Below are positions 44,598 through 51,952 of a stretch of 51,952 nt of DNA, piece after piece. Below the pieces are notes generated by a model. The model had not been told where the DNA came from and ran no database searches. It saw only the letters and a program-made list of their open reading frames with translations. The stretch's first letter is position 1. The number at the start of each line of letters is the position of its first letter. The stretch comes from an uncultured Pseudobutyrivibrio sp. (GTDB lineage: Bacteria; Bacillota; Clostridia; Lachnospirales; Lachnospiraceae). The position numbers and the translations under genes are program-made. The stretch lies in contig CAMJBT010000016.1 of assembly GCA_946403965.1 (NCBI GenBank), positions 1 to 51,952 of the forward strand, in the 5' to 3' direction.

Positions 44598-45779
44598 GTG
44601 AAAGACAAGATTTTAAAAATAGTTAAAGAAAACACAATGCTCATTGTACTGGTCCTCGTTGTTATCTTCTTTAATTTTACAACTAATGGAACAATGCTTT
44701 TACCAAGCCAGTTCAATGCGCTTATTACACAAAATGCATATGTATATGTTCTTGCGACTGGTATGTTGATGTGTATGTTGACCGGTGGTAACATCGATCT
44801 TTCCTGTGGTTCATTTGTTTGTTTAGTAGGTGTTCTTGGAGCAAAGCTCATGGTTGAAAAAGGCGCATCGACTCCAGTGGGAATTATTGCAATGCTTCTT
44901 ATTGGTGTTGTTTATGGATGTGTTCTTGGATTCGTAATTGCGTATATGAACATTCCACCATGGATTGCAACCTTGGCAGGTTTCCTTGCCCTTAGAGGTT
45001 GGGGTGTTGCTTTGATGCACGGTGCTTCAAATATCAGCCCACTTCCAGAAAGCTTCTGCGGACTCTTCACCGGAAAGATGAACGATCTTTTTGGTGGTCC
45101 AAGAATCGGCGGAGTTCAGTACAATATGACAAGTATTGTTATTGGTCTTATTGCTTCAATTATTGTAGTTTTCCTTCTTGTAAGAGAGCGTGCTACAAAG
45201 CTTAAGAAGGGTTATACAGCTGATAGTATGGCAAAGGTACTTGTAAAATCAGTACTTATCTGTTTTGTAATTATGCTTTTTGCATACAAGTTTTCTCTTG
45301 CAGGTGGTGTTCCATATGCACTTATATGGGTGGCTGTAATCGTTCTTATCTACAGCTTCATTACATCAAAGACTGATGTGGGACGTTACTTCTACACAAT
45401 CGGTGGAAATGCTGAGGCAACAAGATTATCAGGTATTGATACAAAGCGTATTATGTTTATTGCATATTTGAACATGGCTGTTCTTACAGTTGTTTCTGCA
45501 TTCCTTACAATGTCACGTTTCCAGGCTGCAAACTCAACAGCCGGTACAAACTACGAGATGGATGCCATTTCAGCTTGTGTAGTTGGTGGTGTTTCAGCTT
45601 ACGGTGGTTCTGGTACAGTATTTGGCATGATTGTTGGTGCAACACTTATCGGTGTTATCAACCTTGGTATGTCACTTATGGGAATCGATGCAAACTGGCA
45701 GAAGGTTGTAAAGGGTGTTGTTCTTCTTGGTGCAGTAGTATTCGAAATTCTTAACAACAAGAAGAAGGTAGGAAAGTAG
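44598..45779 (+). CDS. Monosaccharide ABC transporter permease (XylH/MmsB type), copy 2
   Basis: A 393-residue paralogue of the preceding permease, with matching blocks: QNAYVYVLATGMLMCMLTGGNIDLSCGS, YMNIPPWIATLAGFLALRGWG, GRYFYTIGGNAEATRLSGIDT and GGVSAYGGSGTVFGMIVGATLIGVINLGM. The GTG start at 44598 is preceded by GGGAGG. Two adjacent permeases behind one ATPase suggest a heterodimeric pore, as in some ribose/rhamnose-type systems, though most relatives with this ATPase use one. A bidirectional terminator follows at 45847. Confidence 0.94.
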   Translation: MKDKILKIVKENTMLIVLVLVVIFFNFTTNGTMLLPSQFNALITQNAYVYVLATGMLMCMLTGGNIDLSCGSFVCLVGVLGAKLMVEKGASTPVGIIAMLLIGVVYGCVLGFVIAYMNIPPWIATLAGFLALRGWGVALMHGASNISPLPESFCGLFTGKMNDLFGGPRIGGVQYNMTSIVIGLIASIIVVFLLVRERATKLKKGYTADSMAKVLVKSVLICFVIMLFAYKFSLAGGVPYALIWVAVIVLIYSFITSKTDVGRYFYTIGGNAEATRLSGIDTKRIMFIAYLNMAVLTVVSAFLTMSRFQAANSTAGTNYEMDAISACVVGGVSAYGGSGTVFGMIVGATLIGVINLGMSLMGIDANWQKVVKGVVLLGAVVFEILNNKKKVGK

Positions 45780-45846
45780 ATTGAGTTTCGGTACTTTTAT
45801 AAAGTGCCGTGAAGTTCAATATTTATTATCTTCATTATTATTCTCA

Positions 45847-45884
45847 AAAAATGACCTGGGAAGAAAAATCCCCAGGTCATTTTT
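45847..45884. terminator. Bidirectional terminator between the ABC operon and rpiB-like gene
   Basis: Perfect 14-base stem (aaaaatgacctggg and its complement) with ten-base loop; T-runs on both strands serve the convergent genes. Confidence 0.92.
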
Positions 45885-45917
45885 ATGAATAACTTTATTG
45901 TTCTGATGAAGTTAAAA

Positions 45918-46379
45918 TTATTTAACAGGCACACAGTGCTTGTCATTGATATCGCAAACCTTCTGAACACGGCGACGATATTTTTCCTCCATAAGAGGTT
46001 CTGTGTTAAGCCATGTCTTAACAATTTCCATCGACATAAGTCCACCGATAATCTTTGCACCAAGACAAAGAATGTTTGAATCAGTGTGCTGTCTGGCAAG
46101 TGTGGCGCACAAAGGATCCTGACACACTGCAGCGTAGCAGCCATTGATCTTGTTTGCAATAAGAGCACTGCCGTAACCAACTCCATCGCAGAAGATTCCT
46201 CTGTCGCATTCATGCTTTGCAACTGCTAATGCAGCAGGATAAACAAAATCAGAAAGATCACAGCTGTCGTTGTCATATGTACCAAAGTCTACAACTTCAT
46301 ATCCATTTGCCTCAAGGTAAGCCTTAATTTCATTTTTCATTTCTGTACCAGCATGGTCATTTGCCATAGCGATTTTCAT
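45918..46379 (-). CDS. RpiB/LacA/LacB family sugar-phosphate isomerase
   Basis: A 153-residue isomerase of the RpiB/LacAB family, interconverting aldose- and ketose-phosphates (ribose-5-P, allose-6-P or galactose-6-P). Seen: MKIAMANDHAGTEMK start, DFGTYDNDSCDLSDFVYPAA, IANKINGCYAAVCQDP, ARQHTDSNILCLGA. Where the family normally has CGTGIG, this protein reads DGVGYG, with a Cys one place upstream; alignment on ANK places Asp at the usual catalytic Cys position. GGAGG before the ATG (46379-46377) fixes the start. It is convergent with the sugar transporter operon, and its substrate may be the imported sugar after phosphorylation. Confidence 0.9.
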   Translation of the reverse strand: MKIAMANDHAGTEMKNEIKAYLEANGYEVVDFGTYDNDSCDLSDFVYPAALAVAKHECDRGIFCDGVGYGSALIANKINGCYAAVCQDPLCATLARQHTDSNILCLGAKIIGGLMSMEIVKTWLNTEPLMEEKYRRRVQKVCDINDKHCVPVK

Positions 46380-46556
46380 AGTATATGTCCTCCTTTGCTT
46401 AAAAGCTATATCTAACATACCACAAAAATGTGAATTCTTAATAGTTTTTTTAGACTTTAACCATTGCTTTTATAACTTATATTTGACATAGTTAATATAT
46501 ATGGGAAGGATTCTTTCCTAATATTTAAAATATTTATACATTAAACGGAGGTCCAT

Positions 46557-47657
46557 ATGAAAGGTTTAAAGGACAAACCATGGTACTCTCTTACAATTTC
46601 AATATGTATCGGGGTAGTGTTATACGTAATTCTTGTAAATATCAATGATGTACTTAGCGGACTAGGTTCATTTTTAGGCTTCTTCTCTACTGTTTTTCTT
46701 GGAGCTATTATTGCCTATATTATCAATCCATTGGCTATGTTCTATCGGAATCATCTTTTTATAAAAATCAAAAACGAAAAGCTTCGTGCCACTTTTGGGA
46801 ATGCTCTAGCTTTTGTAACTGTAATCATTTTCCTTGTATTTATAGGTTTTATGATTATTCCTCAGTTAATCGAAAGTGTAAAAACCTTTGCTGCCAATTT
46901 CAATGGATATGTTAGAGGTCTTCAAAAGACACTTGCTATTATTGGAGTGTCAAGTCAGATGGTCGATCTAAGTGAATTTGTTCACTCATCTAATGATCTT
47001 TTAAATGAGATACAGAAGTTTGCTTCAGAAAATATGGATACAATTATGTCTACTACAGCAGATTTAGGAAAGGCTGTTGGTCAGTTTTTTATTGCGTTCC
47101 TTTTGGCTATTTATTTTCTAGCAGAAAAGGATAAGTTAAAGGCTAGTGGAAAACGTTTTTTGAAGGCAGTTTTTAAGAGTCAGTACATCAAGGTGGCATA
47201 TATCATTGGAAGAAGTGATGTAATCCTCAATAGATATATTGTCTACAACTTAATCGATGCCATGATAATTGGTGCTATTAATGGAATATTTATGACAGTT
47301 GCCGGATTGCCATATGTAGGCCTTGTTTCTGTACTTGTGGCAATTACAAACATAATTCCAACCTTTGGTCCAGCAGTAGGTGCGGTAATTGGCAGCTTCC
47401 TACTTCTTTTGGTGGAGCCTAGGGATGCTGTTATTTTCCTAATCTTCACAGCTATACTTCAGACTATCGATGGTTATGTCATCAAGCCAAAGCTTTTTGG
47501 CGATTCTCTTGGAGTATCCAGCCTTTGGATTTTAGTAGGAATTGTTGCCGGAGGAAAGATGTTTGGAGTGATTGGAATTCTTCTTGCGATTCCTGTTGTT
47601 GCAATCATAGATATGCTTTATCACGAATTCATTCTGCCATTCCTTGAGAAAAGGTAG
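46557..47657 (+). CDS. AI-2E family transporter
   Basis: A 366-residue integral membrane protein of the AI-2E (TqsA/YdbI-like) family. Hydrophobic segments at both ends flank a central amphipathic region; recognisable blocks are FLGAIIAYIINPLAMFYR near 50, FFIAFLLAIYFLAEKDKLK, GLPYVGLVSVLVAITNIIPTFGPAVGAVIG and QTIDGYVIKPKLFGDSLGVSSLWILVGIVAGGKMFGVIGILLAIP near the C-terminus. CGGAGG precedes the ATG. Family members have been linked to autoinducer-2 export, Na+/H+ antiport or osmotic stress; nothing here decides between them. The kinase gene follows 43 bases later. Confidence 0.92.
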   Translation: MKGLKDKPWYSLTISICIGVVLYVILVNINDVLSGLGSFLGFFSTVFLGAIIAYIINPLAMFYRNHLFIKIKNEKLRATFGNALAFVTVIIFLVFIGFMIIPQLIESVKTFAANFNGYVRGLQKTLAIIGVSSQMVDLSEFVHSSNDLLNEIQKFASENMDTIMSTTADLGKAVGQFFIAFLLAIYFLAEKDKLKASGKRFLKAVFKSQYIKVAYIIGRSDVILNRYIVYNLIDAMIIGAINGIFMTVAGLPYVGLVSVLVAITNIIPTFGPAVGAVIGSFLLLLVEPRDAVIFLIFTAILQTIDGYVIKPKLFGDSLGVSSLWILVGIVAGGKMFGVIGILLAIPVVAIIDMLYHEFILPFLEKR

Positions 47658-47700
47658 TAGTTTGCACAAGCTTGATTAATTATTATCAGGAGATTATGTT

Positions 47701-48420
47701 GTGGAATACAAAGTGAATATCAATGGATTAGATATAGAGGCTAATTTTAGTCAAAGAAGTATAGATGAAATTCTTCTCCCTTTGTTACAAAGACTTACAA
47801 ATATGCAAAAGGAAAAGGGGAGTCGAGTGCTGGTAATGGTGGCAGCCCCTCCCGGAGCTGGCAAAAGTACATTGGTTAGTTTTCTTGAAAAACTATCAAA
47901 GGAGACAGAAGGTATTACACCTATTCAAGCTATCGGTATGGATGGTTTTCACATGCGTCAGGAATATCTTGTGAGTCATACCACAGTTCGAGATGGTGAG
48001 GAAATCCCTATGGTACAGATAAAGGGGGCGCCAGAGACTTTTGATTTAACCGGGCTTATGGAACGGGTTTCATCTGTTGCAAAGGCTGAGATATGTGGTT
48101 GGCCTATTTATGATAGAACTCTGCACAATCCAGTAGATAATGTGATTACGGTAGATGGAGATATCGTTCTCCTTGAGGGTAATTATCTTCTGTTGAATCG
48201 CCAAGGCTGGGATGAGCTTTCAAAAATGGCCGATTACACAATATTTATTAAGGCTGACGAAAAGCTACTTAGAAACAGGCTGATTGAACGAAAAGCTTTG
48301 AGTGGAAATTCCACATCTGATGCAACCAGCTTTGTGGATTTCAGCGATATGGTTAATGTGCGAACCTGTCTTCAGGAATCAAAACCGGCAGACCTGGTTA
48401 TTAATGTAGAGGATTTATAG
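47701..48420 (+). CDS. P-loop kinase, uridine/phosphoribulokinase-like (FrcK/YggC group)
   Basis: A 239-residue P-loop NTPase. Walker A APPGAGKST at 49-57, then GMDGFHMRQEYL, VQIKGAPETFD, WPIYDRTLHNP, LLEGNYLLL (Walker B-like) and the LID-like RNRLIERKALSG. This series identifies the bacterial group of uridine-kinase-like sugar or nucleoside kinases that includes the fructose kinase FrcK. The GTG start at 47701 follows CAGGAG; an ATG at 47696 is out of frame. A sugar substrate would suit the nearby transporter, but the genes are not in one operon. Confidence 0.85.
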   Translation: MEYKVNINGLDIEANFSQRSIDEILLPLLQRLTNMQKEKGSRVLVMVAAPPGAGKSTLVSFLEKLSKETEGITPIQAIGMDGFHMRQEYLVSHTTVRDGEEIPMVQIKGAPETFDLTGLMERVSSVAKAEICGWPIYDRTLHNPVDNVITVDGDIVLLEGNYLLLNRQGWDELSKMADYTIFIKADEKLLRNRLIERKALSGNSTSDATSFVDFSDMVNVRTCLQESKPADLVINVEDL

Positions 48421-48456
48421 CCTTAAATATTGATTGTAGGAGAAAAGTTTATCTCT

Positions 48457-49089
48457 CTAAATTCTTTTCTTACAAATATCCTCAAGACAACACTTGTCAC
48501 AGTAGGGGGCTGTTCTTGCTGTGCATACTGCTCGTCCATGATCTACAAGGCGATGACAAAGTTCATTGCCTTCCTCTGGAGGGATGATTTTACGAAGAGC
48601 CATTTCTACTTTGGTTGGCTCTTTTATATTGTCCACAAGTCCAATTCTGTTTGATAGACGAATGGCGTGAGTATCAGTTACTATAGCGGGTTTACCATAT
48701 ACATCACCTAGAATAAGGTTGGCAGATTTTCTTCCAACACCTGGCAGCTTTAGCAGTTCTTCCATTGTATCTGGTACCTTACAATCATACACATCTCTAA
48801 GCATTTTCATGCAGGCTACAATATCTTTTGCCTTGGATTTTCCCAGACCACAAGGTCGTACGATTTCTTCCACACTGGAAACATCTGCATCAGCAATATC
48901 AGAAATAGTTGGATATTTTTCATACAAAAGTGGAATAATTTCGTTGACTCTCGCATCAGTGCATTGGGCAGCAAGGCGCACTGATACCAATAGCTTCCAT
49001 GCATCATCATAATCTAATGTGCAGTCACTATATGGGTATTCCTTTTTTAATCTTTCTATTACAATCAAAGCTAATTCTTTTTTTCGCAT
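48457..49089 (-). CDS. nth: Endonuclease III
   Basis: A 210-residue DNA glycosylase/AP lyase removing oxidised pyrimidines. Helix-hairpin-helix LPGVGRKSAN contains the catalytic Lys121, and Asp139 lies in VTDTHAIRL, matching Lys120/Asp138 of the E. coli enzyme. A C-terminal 4Fe-4S loop has four cysteines spaced C-x7-C-x2-C-x5-C, one residue longer in the first interval than the usual C-x6. Early AQCTDARVNE is also typical. It is convergent with the kinase gene and divergent from the HD-domain gene. Confidence 0.95.
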   Translation of the reverse strand: MRKKELALIVIERLKKEYPYSDCTLDYDDAWKLLVSVRLAAQCTDARVNEIIPLLYEKYPTISDIADADVSSVEEIVRPCGLGKSKAKDIVACMKMLRDVYDCKVPDTMEELLKLPGVGRKSANLILGDVYGKPAIVTDTHAIRLSNRIGLVDNIKEPTKVEMALRKIIPPEEGNELCHRLVDHGRAVCTARTAPYCDKCCLEDICKKRI

Positions 49090-49233
49090 AGTTTATCTCC
49101 TCAGAAACATTATAACTTTAAGTTTAGGAAAAAGAAATTGAAAACCTACTCGTTGCAAGGATAGTATACGGCCAGCTATATTTATAGTAGACTAATGAAA
49201 TACGAATTTCCTATTAGGAGGGATAAGATATAA

Positions 49234-50001
49234 ATGTTGATAGACGAGACTAAAGTAAAGGAACTATTTGCCAACTATACAAAAGACTATAATGCTGAAG
49301 ATCCAAAGATATCATTGAAGGTTGCTCATACCTATAGGGTGGCAGAAAATTCAAGATATATTGCAGAAAAGCTAGGACTGTCTGAGGATGATGTGATGCT
49401 TGCCTGGCTCATAGGAATGCTTCATGATATAGGTCGTTTTGAACAAATAAAAAGATATCAGACTTTCAGTGACGCTCAGTCTGTTGATCATGCAGAGTTC
49501 GGTGCTGATTTACTTTTTAAAGATCCTGTTTTAATTACTGAATACATAGAGACCAGGGAATTTGATGATTTGATTGAAATTGCAGTCAGACAGCATAACA
49601 AATATCGTATTTCCGAAGATTTAGGTGAAAGAACGACCATGTTTGCAAATATCATTCGTGATGCGGACAAGATTGATATTTTCAGAGTACAGGTGGAAGA
49701 GCCAATCGAAGGAATATATGGTGTGCCATTTGAATATATCAAAAAGCAGCCACTTACTGACCAGGTTTTTGAGCAATTTAAAGAAGGCCATGCAATTATC
49801 AGAAGCACTAAGAAAACCTATTTGGATTATTACGTAGGGCATTTTTCATTGGCGTTTGAACTTGTATATCCATGCAGCCGTAGGCTGACTTTAGAGCAGG
49901 GGTATCTGAAAAAGTTGCTTGAGCTTCAGGTCGAAGATGAGGAAGTCCAAAAGAAAATAGAGTATATAAAAGAAAAAATATTTCTATCTTTGGAGGGATA
50001 A
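49234..50001 (+). CDS. HD-domain phosphohydrolase
   Basis: A 255-residue metal-dependent phosphohydrolase. Ligands are visible: His32 in KVAHTYRVA, His64-Asp65 in GMLHDIGRFEQ, VDHAEFGADLLF, and a later DADKIDIFRV. This order is standard for single-domain HD proteins that may cleave nucleotides or phosphorylated cofactors. GGAGG lies about 12 bases before the ATG. The gene is unlinked to its neighbours by operon spacing. A 5'-truncated GH16 gene begins about 70 bases beyond its stop. Confidence 0.88.
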   Translation: MLIDETKVKELFANYTKDYNAEDPKISLKVAHTYRVAENSRYIAEKLGLSEDDVMLAWLIGMLHDIGRFEQIKRYQTFSDAQSVDHAEFGADLLFKDPVLITEYIETREFDDLIEIAVRQHNKYRISEDLGERTTMFANIIRDADKIDIFRVQVEEPIEGIYGVPFEYIKKQPLTDQVFEQFKEGHAIIRSTKKTYLDYYVGHFSLAFELVYPCSRRLTLEQGYLKKLLELQVEDEEVQKKIEYIKEKIFLSLEG

Positions 50002-50070
50002 AGAAGATTAAGATTTATAGGACAGATTAAATAAAGCTGTCTATATTCATCATTTTGATATTTATTCCTC

Positions 50071-51138
50071 AACGGACAACTCAAACTGACTATTGATAGG
50101 AATGATTCTGGATACACTGGGGGAGAATACAGAACCAAGAATTACTATGGCTATGGAATGTACCAGGTAAACATGAAGCCTATAAAAAATAGCGGAGTGG
50201 TTTCATCATTCTTTACCTATACTGGCGAATCTGATGGCACCAAATGGGATGAGATAGACATCGAGTTCCTAGGTTATGATACAACAAAGGTTCAGTTCAA
50301 TTACTACACTGACGGACAGGGTAATCACGAGTTTCTGTATGATTTAGGGTTTGATGCATCTCAAAGTTTTCATACCTATGGATTCAATTGGTACTATGGT
50401 GGGATCACATGGTATGTTGATGGAAAAGCTGTTTATACAGCAACAAGTAACATCCCAGATACTCCTGGAAAAATAATGATGAATGTTTGGCCAGGTATTG
50501 GCGTGGATGATTGGCTCAGGCCTTATGATGGAAGGACTGGAATCAGTGCGTATTATGATTGGGCATCTTATGATGCACCTGAGACAGGATCAGATTCAAA
50601 TCAGGAAAATCAGACACCTGCAAATGATACAAACCAGGGAAATACGACACCTGCAAACGATACAAGCCAAGAAAATCAAACAGCACCATCTTCTGGCACA
50701 TCAATGTTTGATTCCACAAAATCTTATAAACTTATAAATTATGGAAGCGCCCAGTCTCTTGATGTACAGGGAAACAGATATGATAATGGAACCAATATTT
50801 TGCAGTATCCGTTTAGCGGAAATCCAAATCAAAAGTGGTATTTCCAAAAAGAAGGTGATTGCTATATCATCAAATCTGCATCTACTGGAAAAGTGCTAAC
50901 TGTTGATAATTCAGCTACATGGGATGGCGCTAATGTTTATCAGTGGGATTACTATGGTGGCAACAATCAGAAGTGGGAGATTTATCCATCTGCAAATAAC
51001 ACATACAAAATCATTAATCACAATAGCGGTAAATGTTTAAATATCGCCTATGGCAGCAATGATGCCAATGCTAATGTAGAACAGTACCAGGACGTAGGTA
51101 GTAGTTATGAGCTCTGGTGGATTGATGTTGCAAATTAA
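50071..51138 (+). pseudogene. GH16 beta-glucanase (lichenase-like) with ricin-type module, 5'-truncated
   Basis: The frame is open from 50059, right after a TGA. GH16 similarity starts at [22 protein letters not shown]; signal peptide and about the first 50-60 residues are missing. The first ATG is 50158 (326 residues) without a ribosome binding site. The catalytic motif ExDxxE is intact in [10 protein letters not shown], followed by [15 protein letters not shown] and KIMMNVWPG. An Asn/Gln/Thr/Pro repeat linker (about 145-185) leads to a ricin-B/CBM13-like domain with [15 protein letters not shown] and YELWWI. Such enzymes cut mixed-linkage beta-glucan outside the cell. Without a signal it is probably non-functional, or a stored module. 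Confidence 0.8.
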
Positions 51139-51182
51139 TTGAGTTTTTATTTTATAAACAAGTAATATCAGGAATATTTGAA

Positions 51183-51223
51183 AAAGGGCAAGATATAGAA
51201 ATTCATATAGCTTGCTCTTTTTT
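51183..51223 (+). terminator. Rho-independent terminator after the GH16 gene
   Basis: Ten-base stem aaagggcaag / cttgctcttt (one wobble) with a long loop, and a run of six T. An intact terminator argues that the gene was once normal. Confidence 0.8.
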
Positions 51224-51253
51224 GTTGTGTTCATCAATCGAGACTGAGCATTT

Positions 51254-51651
51254 ACCAACACTAATTATCCTGCACTCTATTCGTGTTGCAAATATACAAA
51301 TGTTGGTTCCTATAAGATTGCAGAATCGATAGGTATAGATTCTTGTTTTTTCTCAGAAAAACAGGAATCGTAAATACCATGAAAATAGATTTATCTATTT
51401 TCATGTCCTGCAAAGCAGGATTCTTGCTGACAATTTCATTGTTTGGTCAGCAAGAAGTCATGACTTCTTGTGGGCTACTTAAGGAAAAAGCCCACAAGAA
51501 CCTGGCTTTGCCAGGCAATATTTTCTTTCAGAAAATATTGGTCTATGTCCGGTTCTTGATTTTCTGAAGAAAATCAAAAATCTATGCATTTCGCGAAAGA
51601 ATACCCAGATTCTGAAAATGACTTTACTCATGTATCGGTGATCTTTCGCGA
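51254..51651. repeat. Chain of consecutive hairpins
   Basis: Gene-free DNA made of perfect or near-perfect inverted repeats in a row. Pairs: 51254-51307 (7-base arms), 51338-51369 (13, one wobble), 51378-51405 (12), 51406-51420 (6), 51421-51456 (11), 51457-51464 (8-base palindrome), 51465-51500 (12), 51501-51515 (6), 51516-51540 (11), 51556-51577 (9), 51591-51651 (10). From 51378 to 51540 no base lies between neighbouring hairpins. A 20-base perfect palindrome (caagaagtca core) at 51451-51470 offers an alternative fold. Loops are 3-4 bases in most, 12-14 in two. No T-runs follow, so they are not ordinary terminators. Confidence 0.92.
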
Positions 51652-51732
51652 GGAGAAGTAATGGTTAAGAATGAGGGATAAGATGGCATCAATAAAGAGT
51701 ATTTTAAATGCTTTATTTCTCTCTAGCTTCAA
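51652..51732. other. AT-rich spacer before the tandem array
   Basis: No gene and no strong structure seen. It joins the hairpin chain to the tandem hairpin units. Confidence 0.5.
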
Positions 51733-51952
51733 TATACTGCCCTAAAGAGCCGCAGAGGGCAGTATAAATCCTAAAATGAAAAAAATATACTGCCCTAAAG
51801 AGCCGCAGAGGGCAGTATAAATCCTAAAATGAAAAAAATATACTGCCCGAAACAGCACTTTAGGGCAGTACAAATCCTAAAATGAAAAAATATACTGCCC
51901 GAAAGAGCAGATCCGGGCAGTATAAATCTCAAAATTAGAAAATATACTGCCC
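51733..51952. repeat. Tandem array of 52-53 bp hairpin units, runs off the window
   Basis: Units start at 51733, 51786, 51839, 51891 and 51943 (last one cut at ten bases). Each unit is a ten-base arm tatactgccc, a 14-base loop, the complementary arm gggcagtata (one change in unit 3), and an 18-19 base A-rich spacer starting aatc. Loops are identical in units 1 and 2 and different in 3 and 4, so the stem is conserved while the loop varies. On the minus strand each hairpin is followed by a T-run like a terminator. No cas genes are present. Confidence 0.95.

Noticed and set aside
51343-51567. 74-codon plus-strand frame through the hairpin chain
   Set aside because: It is produced by inverted repeats, lacks a ribosome binding site, and shows no protein-like features.
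51733-51952. CRISPR array
   Set aside because: The constant part is an inverted-repeat stem with a short variable loop; units are 52-53 bp with conserved A-rich spacers, and there are no cas genes.
1-51952. tRNA or rRNA genes
   Set aside because: None was recognised by reading both strands; a tRNAscan and Infernal run would settle it.

Overview
The window looks like chromosomal DNA of a low-GC, fibre-degrading, butyrate-forming member of the Lachnospiraceae. Pseudobutyrivibrio or Butyrivibrio is my best guess, inferred from gene content and family resemblance rather than a marker gene. Pointers are the modular xylan/glucan-active enzymes with CBM2, CBM6 and CBM13-type modules, a crotonase of the butyrate pathway, the ispE-gntR-DUF1934 order, a YesM/YesN-type sugar regulator, DUF6320 and YjfB-type small proteins, and AGGAGG-type ribosome binding sites. 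No rRNA, tRNA, transposase, phage gene or CRISPR array was seen.

Layout, left to right. (1) 1-2180: a GH43 arabinofuranosidase/xylosidase with CBM6, ricin-type and CBM2 modules, cut at the left edge. (2) 2297-5183: an unknown minus-strand protein, then ispE, a GntR/FadR regulator and a DUF1934 protein. (3) 5436-8446: a pantothenate operon, DUF2520 Rossmann protein (candidate ketopantoate reductase), panB, panC, panD. (4) 8452-9196: a gene-free, roughly 745-bp imperfect palindrome. (5) 9306-13835: L-serine dehydratase (sdaAB, sdaAA), rarA and a class I aminotransferase. (6) 13918-17049: nagA-nagB and a divergent GlcNAc/glucose-type PTS IIC-IIB gene, in which nagB and the PTS gene have both lost their 5' ends and are joined head to head. 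(7) 17377-20710: a YjfB protein and an esterase / HxxxD acyltransferase-like / DUF6320 operon behind a cluster of TGTGAA boxes. (8) 20756-34974: an EAL-GGDEF protein, crt, membrane proteins, ileS, glgP, a CPBP protease and an EF-hand-like protein. (9) 35151-46379: a sugar sensing and uptake locus with a membrane-anchored binding protein, YesM-like kinase, YesN-like regulator, two lipoprotein binding proteins, an ABC ATPase, two permeases, and an RpiB-family isomerase on the other strand. (10) 46557-50001: an AI-2E family transporter, a P-loop sugar/nucleoside-type kinase, endonuclease III and an HD hydrolase. (11) 50071-51952: a 5'-truncated GH16 glucanase with a ricin-type module, then gene-free DNA made of back-to-back hairpins and a tandem array of 52-53 bp hairpin units that runs off the window.

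How the genes work together: the sugar locus resembles the three-component XylFII-LytS-YesN arrangement known from Clostridium beijerinckii, in which an anchored binding protein presents a pentose to the kinase and the regulator turns on the ABC transporter. The nag genes would take up and deaminate amino sugars but look broken. Pan genes supply pantothenate for CoA, and crt belongs to butyrate synthesis.

The most unusual material is non-coding: the long palindrome after panD, a smaller terminator-centred palindrome at 34966-35090, the chain of contiguous perfect hairpins at 51378-51540, and the stem-conserved, loop-variable tandem array at 51733-51952. The nagB/PTS junction and the two 5'-truncated glycoside hydrolases at the two ends also deserve checking as either real rearrangements or assembly errors.
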